The notes below the pieces were generated by a model that worked only from the letters and a program-made list of their open reading frames with translations, made no database searches and was not told the origin of the DNA. A stretch of 64,000 nt of DNA from Aquirufa beregesia (GTDB lineage: Bacteria; Bacteroidota; Bacteroidia; Cytophagales; Spirosomataceae), in the NCBI RefSeq assembly GCF_011090385.1, contig NZ_SEWW01000004.1, forward strand, positions 1 through 64,000, written 5' to 3'. A program made the translations under genes and the position numbers. Shown one piece after another: positions 61,653-64,000 of this stretch. How positions within the stretch are numbered: position 1 is the first letter of the stretch; each line of letters opens with the position of its first letter.

Positions 61653-63914
61653 TTACCTTCTTTTCCGGCCAATATTATTTCTGCGGTCTTTTCCTCTAGG
61701 AATCACGTTAGCAGGACGACCTTCTCTACGTCGAATTCGGTTATTACCAAAACGGTCTCCCCCTGATTTCATTCCAATTAACTCTAAGTCAATCGTTCTT
61801 TTAGCCAAATTTGTATCTCGAACTTTCACTTTAACGGCATCTCCAAAAGAGAAAACGCGGCCATTGGATTTACCCACAATACGGTAATTTTCTTTATCTA
61901 AATCGTAGTAGTCGTCATTTAAGTCGACCATCCTCACTAACCCTTCGCAAGAAGTTTCCCCAATCTCCACAAAGATTCCAAATTCTGTAACACCTGTGAT
62001 GATACCATCAAAAATTTGAGGTTCATGTAAGGACATGTATTCCACTTGTTTGTACTTCACAGAAGCTCTTTCGGCATCAGCGGCTAACTTTTCTCTATCC
62101 GAACAATGTTTACATTGAATTTCCAATGGCCCTCTTTCTGGTGAAGCACCTTTGTCCAAATAAAGTTGTAATAAGCGATGCGTCATGACATCTGGGTAGC
62201 GACGAATAGGACTGGTAAAGTGCGAGTAAAAAGGAAAAGCTAAACCAAAGTGGCCTACAGCATCGGTACTGTAGCGAGCTTTCGACATGGTCCTTACGGC
62301 CAAACTTTGTAAAACATGCTCTTCCGCTTTACCTTCCACATTTTCCATCAGGGCATTAAACGATTGGGAAACTTGCTTAGGCTCAGTAGAGACTTGGTAG
62401 CCAAATTTCTTGGCAAAAGCCGAAAATACGCGCAATTTTTCGGGATCTGGAGCCTCGTGAACGCGGTAAACCATGGTATTGCGAGGTTCCGTTTTTTTCA
62501 ATTCATGTACGTATTCAGCCACTTTTTTATTGGCCATCAACATAAATTCTTCGATTAATTTATGCGCATCTTTTCTTTCTCTTGGAAAAACCGCCAATGG
62601 AGTGCCATTTTCATCCAGTTCAAATTTTACTTCAACGGTTTCAAAGTTGACCGAACCATGCTTAAATCTATAATCGCGTAGTTTTTTAGCAATACGATTT
62701 AAATCTTTAATGACAGGTTCATAGGCATCAATTTCTTCTCCTTGGTTTTCAATCAATACCTGAGCTTCTTCATAGGCAAATCTGCGATCAGAATGGATGA
62801 GGGTTCTACCGAACCACTCTTTGACAATCAAGCCATTAGGGTCAAACTCCAATAGCGTAGAGAAGGTCAATTTATCTTCATGGGGCCTTAAAGAACATAA
62901 TCCGTTGGATAGTTTTTCAGGTAACATGGGAACCACACGGTCTACTAAATAAACGGAAGTAGCCCGACGAAAAGCCTCTTGATCCAAAATACTTCCTGGT
63001 TTTACATAATGGGATACGTCGGCAATATGAACACCGATTTCCGTATTTCCATTGGCCAATTTTTGATAACTAATAGCATCATCAAAGTCTTTGGCATCCT
63101 TCGGGTCAATCGTAAAACTGAGGATCTTACGGAGGTCCTTTCTCTTTTTGATTTCTTCTTTGGTAATTTCAGTGGAAATAGCTTCAGCGGCCAATTCAAC
63201 CATTTCTGGGAACTCATAAGGCAAGCCAAATTCGGCTAAAATGGAGTGCATTTCTGTCTCATTTTCTCCGGCTTTACCTAATATTTTAATAACTCTACCT
63301 TCTGCTTTTTTGCCAGGTGTTCCCCAGCGCGTTACCTCTACAATGACTTTATCCAAGTGGTTTGCTTGTAAGGTCTCTGTTTTTGGAATGTAAATGTCCT
63401 CATAGATTTTTTTGGAATCAGGAATGAGGAAAGAATAATGGGGTGTTACTTGAATTACACCTACAATTTCAGATGATTTTCTTTCTAGAATTTCTACAAC
63501 CTCACCCTCTGGGCGGTCGTTTTTCTTTTTTTCCGAAGGTCTTCTAGCTTGAACGCGAACACGATCCCCGTCTTTGGCATTCATCAAATCCGCCGTAGCG
63601 ACCCATACGTCTTTGCTTCCATCATCAGGAATGACAAAGGCAAAACGAGTGTTGACATGATCGACGCGGCCTTCAATTTGAAATGATTCATTGTCGAAAC
63701 GGTAATTACCATCTGATTGACGAATCAAACGGTTTTCTATGACAAGTTTTTGAACCAAATCGGCATAAAGCTCTTTGGTTTTACGGTCACGAATGGCAAA
63801 AGCCTTATGAATTTGGTTTATTGAATAAGAACGATAGTCGTTCAATTCAAAAAACTCTAGGATGTCTTTTTGTAAACTAGCCAAAAAACGTTGTTCCTTA
63901 GGGGAAGTTGGCAT
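61653..63914 (-). CDS. rnr: ribonuclease R
   Basis: 753 residues. In order: an N-terminal winged-helix/OB part (QIEGRVDHVNTRFAFVIPDD), second cold-shock-like domain, catalytic RNB (FTIDPKDAKDFDDAISY with its aspartates, GVHIADVSHYVKPGS, LVDRVVPMLPEKLSNGLCSL), S1 domain (GIITGVTEFGIFVEIGETSCEGLVRM) and a Lys/Arg-rich tail. It degrades structured RNA 3' to 5'. The upstream 86 bases to the window end hold a weak TACCTTCG (one mismatch from the -7 element). Confidence 0.96.
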   Translation of the reverse strand: MPTSPKEQRFLASLQKDILEFFELNDYRSYSINQIHKAFAIRDRKTKELYADLVQKLVIENRLIRQSDGNYRFDNESFQIEGRVDHVNTRFAFVIPDDGSKDVWVATADLMNAKDGDRVRVQARRPSEKKKNDRPEGEVVEILERKSSEIVGVIQVTPHYSFLIPDSKKIYEDIYIPKTETLQANHLDKVIVEVTRWGTPGKKAEGRVIKILGKAGENETEMHSILAEFGLPYEFPEMVELAAEAISTEITKEEIKKRKDLRKILSFTIDPKDAKDFDDAISYQKLANGNTEIGVHIADVSHYVKPGSILDQEAFRRATSVYLVDRVVPMLPEKLSNGLCSLRPHEDKLTFSTLLEFDPNGLIVKEWFGRTLIHSDRRFAYEEAQVLIENQGEEIDAYEPVIKDLNRIAKKLRDYRFKHGSVNFETVEVKFELDENGTPLAVFPRERKDAHKLIEEFMLMANKKVAEYVHELKKTEPRNTMVYRVHEAPDPEKLRVFSAFAKKFGYQVSTEPKQVSQSFNALMENVEGKAEEHVLQSLAVRTMSKARYSTDAVGHFGLAFPFYSHFTSPIRRYPDVMTHRLLQLYLDKGASPERGPLEIQCKHCSDREKLAADAERASVKYKQVEYMSLHEPQIFDGIITGVTEFGIFVEIGETSCEGLVRMVDLNDDYYDLDKENYRIVGKSNGRVFSFGDAVKVKVRDTNLAKRTIDLELIGMKSGGDRFGNNRIRRREGRPANVIPRGKDRRNNIGRKRR

Positions 63915-64000
63915 ATAAATGAAATTTAAAACTTACCCGAAGGTACGGGTTTTTACCTATAGAATGATTATCAGCTGTTTATTTCCTTAGTAGTGCTAGG

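Overview
The window looks like chromosome of a Bacteroidota species, most likely in the order Cytophagales. It is AT-rich. Several genes carry the Bacteroidota -7 promoter element TAnnTTTG just upstream. The gene families fit: an UpxY-type antiterminator, a Wzi-like barrel, a NagZ/beta-lactamase fusion, PD40-OmpA and ThuA/PVC-type proteins, a GH3-like protein and DUF983. I cannot name a genus from the sequence alone. There are about 45 protein genes and three tRNAs, no rRNA, no complete mobile element, and no gene-free stretch over 300 bases.

The strongest result is that the window appears to hold the chromosome's replication origin and centromere sites. The 273-base AT-rich gap at 12587-12859, with its flanks, carries three exact DnaA boxes (TTATCCACA on either strand) and several one-mismatch boxes. 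G/C bias changes on its two sides even between genes on the same strand. Two perfect 16-bp ParB sites (parS) lie 4-6 kb to the right: one between mnmG and ybeY (17255-17270), one inside the 3' end of lipB (18839-18854). No dnaA is present.

Layout. 1-860: 3' end of a large serine recombinase running antisense into tRNA-Asn, the edge of an integrated element. 883-4617: efflux adaptor and TolC genes and a VanX-like dipeptidase. 4681-9091: SpmA-SpmB fusion, Wzi-like barrel, UpxY antiterminator, gmd. 9207-12586: acyl-CoA ligase and a TPR protein. 12587-12859: oriC. 12860-18071: Ig-like lipoprotein, methyltransferase, mnmG, ybeY and yraN, all on the minus strand. 18141-27465: lipB, an exonuclease, an acyltransferase/M14 peptidase/ClC operon, a DEAD helicase, TPR and GH3-like genes, a gamma carbonic anhydrase-like gene and a KdsC-like gene. 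27538-39352: a plus-strand run with a 1553-residue exported protein, plsC-like, recO, M61 peptidase, XRE regulator, hemB, purM, rplU-rpmA and an Nfu-type protein. 39360-40180: a frameshifted HAD gene between two palindromic repeats. 40181-50105: tpiA, a GH3-family/beta-lactamase fusion, small enzymes, OmpA-PD40, a glycosyltransferase-like gene and a serine hydrolase. 50307-50508: tRNA-Leu and tRNA-Gly. 50607-63914: Lrp regulator, tgt, a ThuA-PVC-CARDB-azurin fusion with an oxidoreductase, EamA, LptF/G-like permease, DUF983, gmhB-like, aldo/keto reductase and rnr.

Two families of palindromic intergenic repeats recur. One is a 33-bp perfect palindrome, identical at 48761 and 61549. The other is a pair flanking the broken HAD gene. 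Left of the origin all but one gene is on the minus strand; right of parS most genes are on the plus strand. That matches co-orientation with replication, except for the head-on block 12860-18071.
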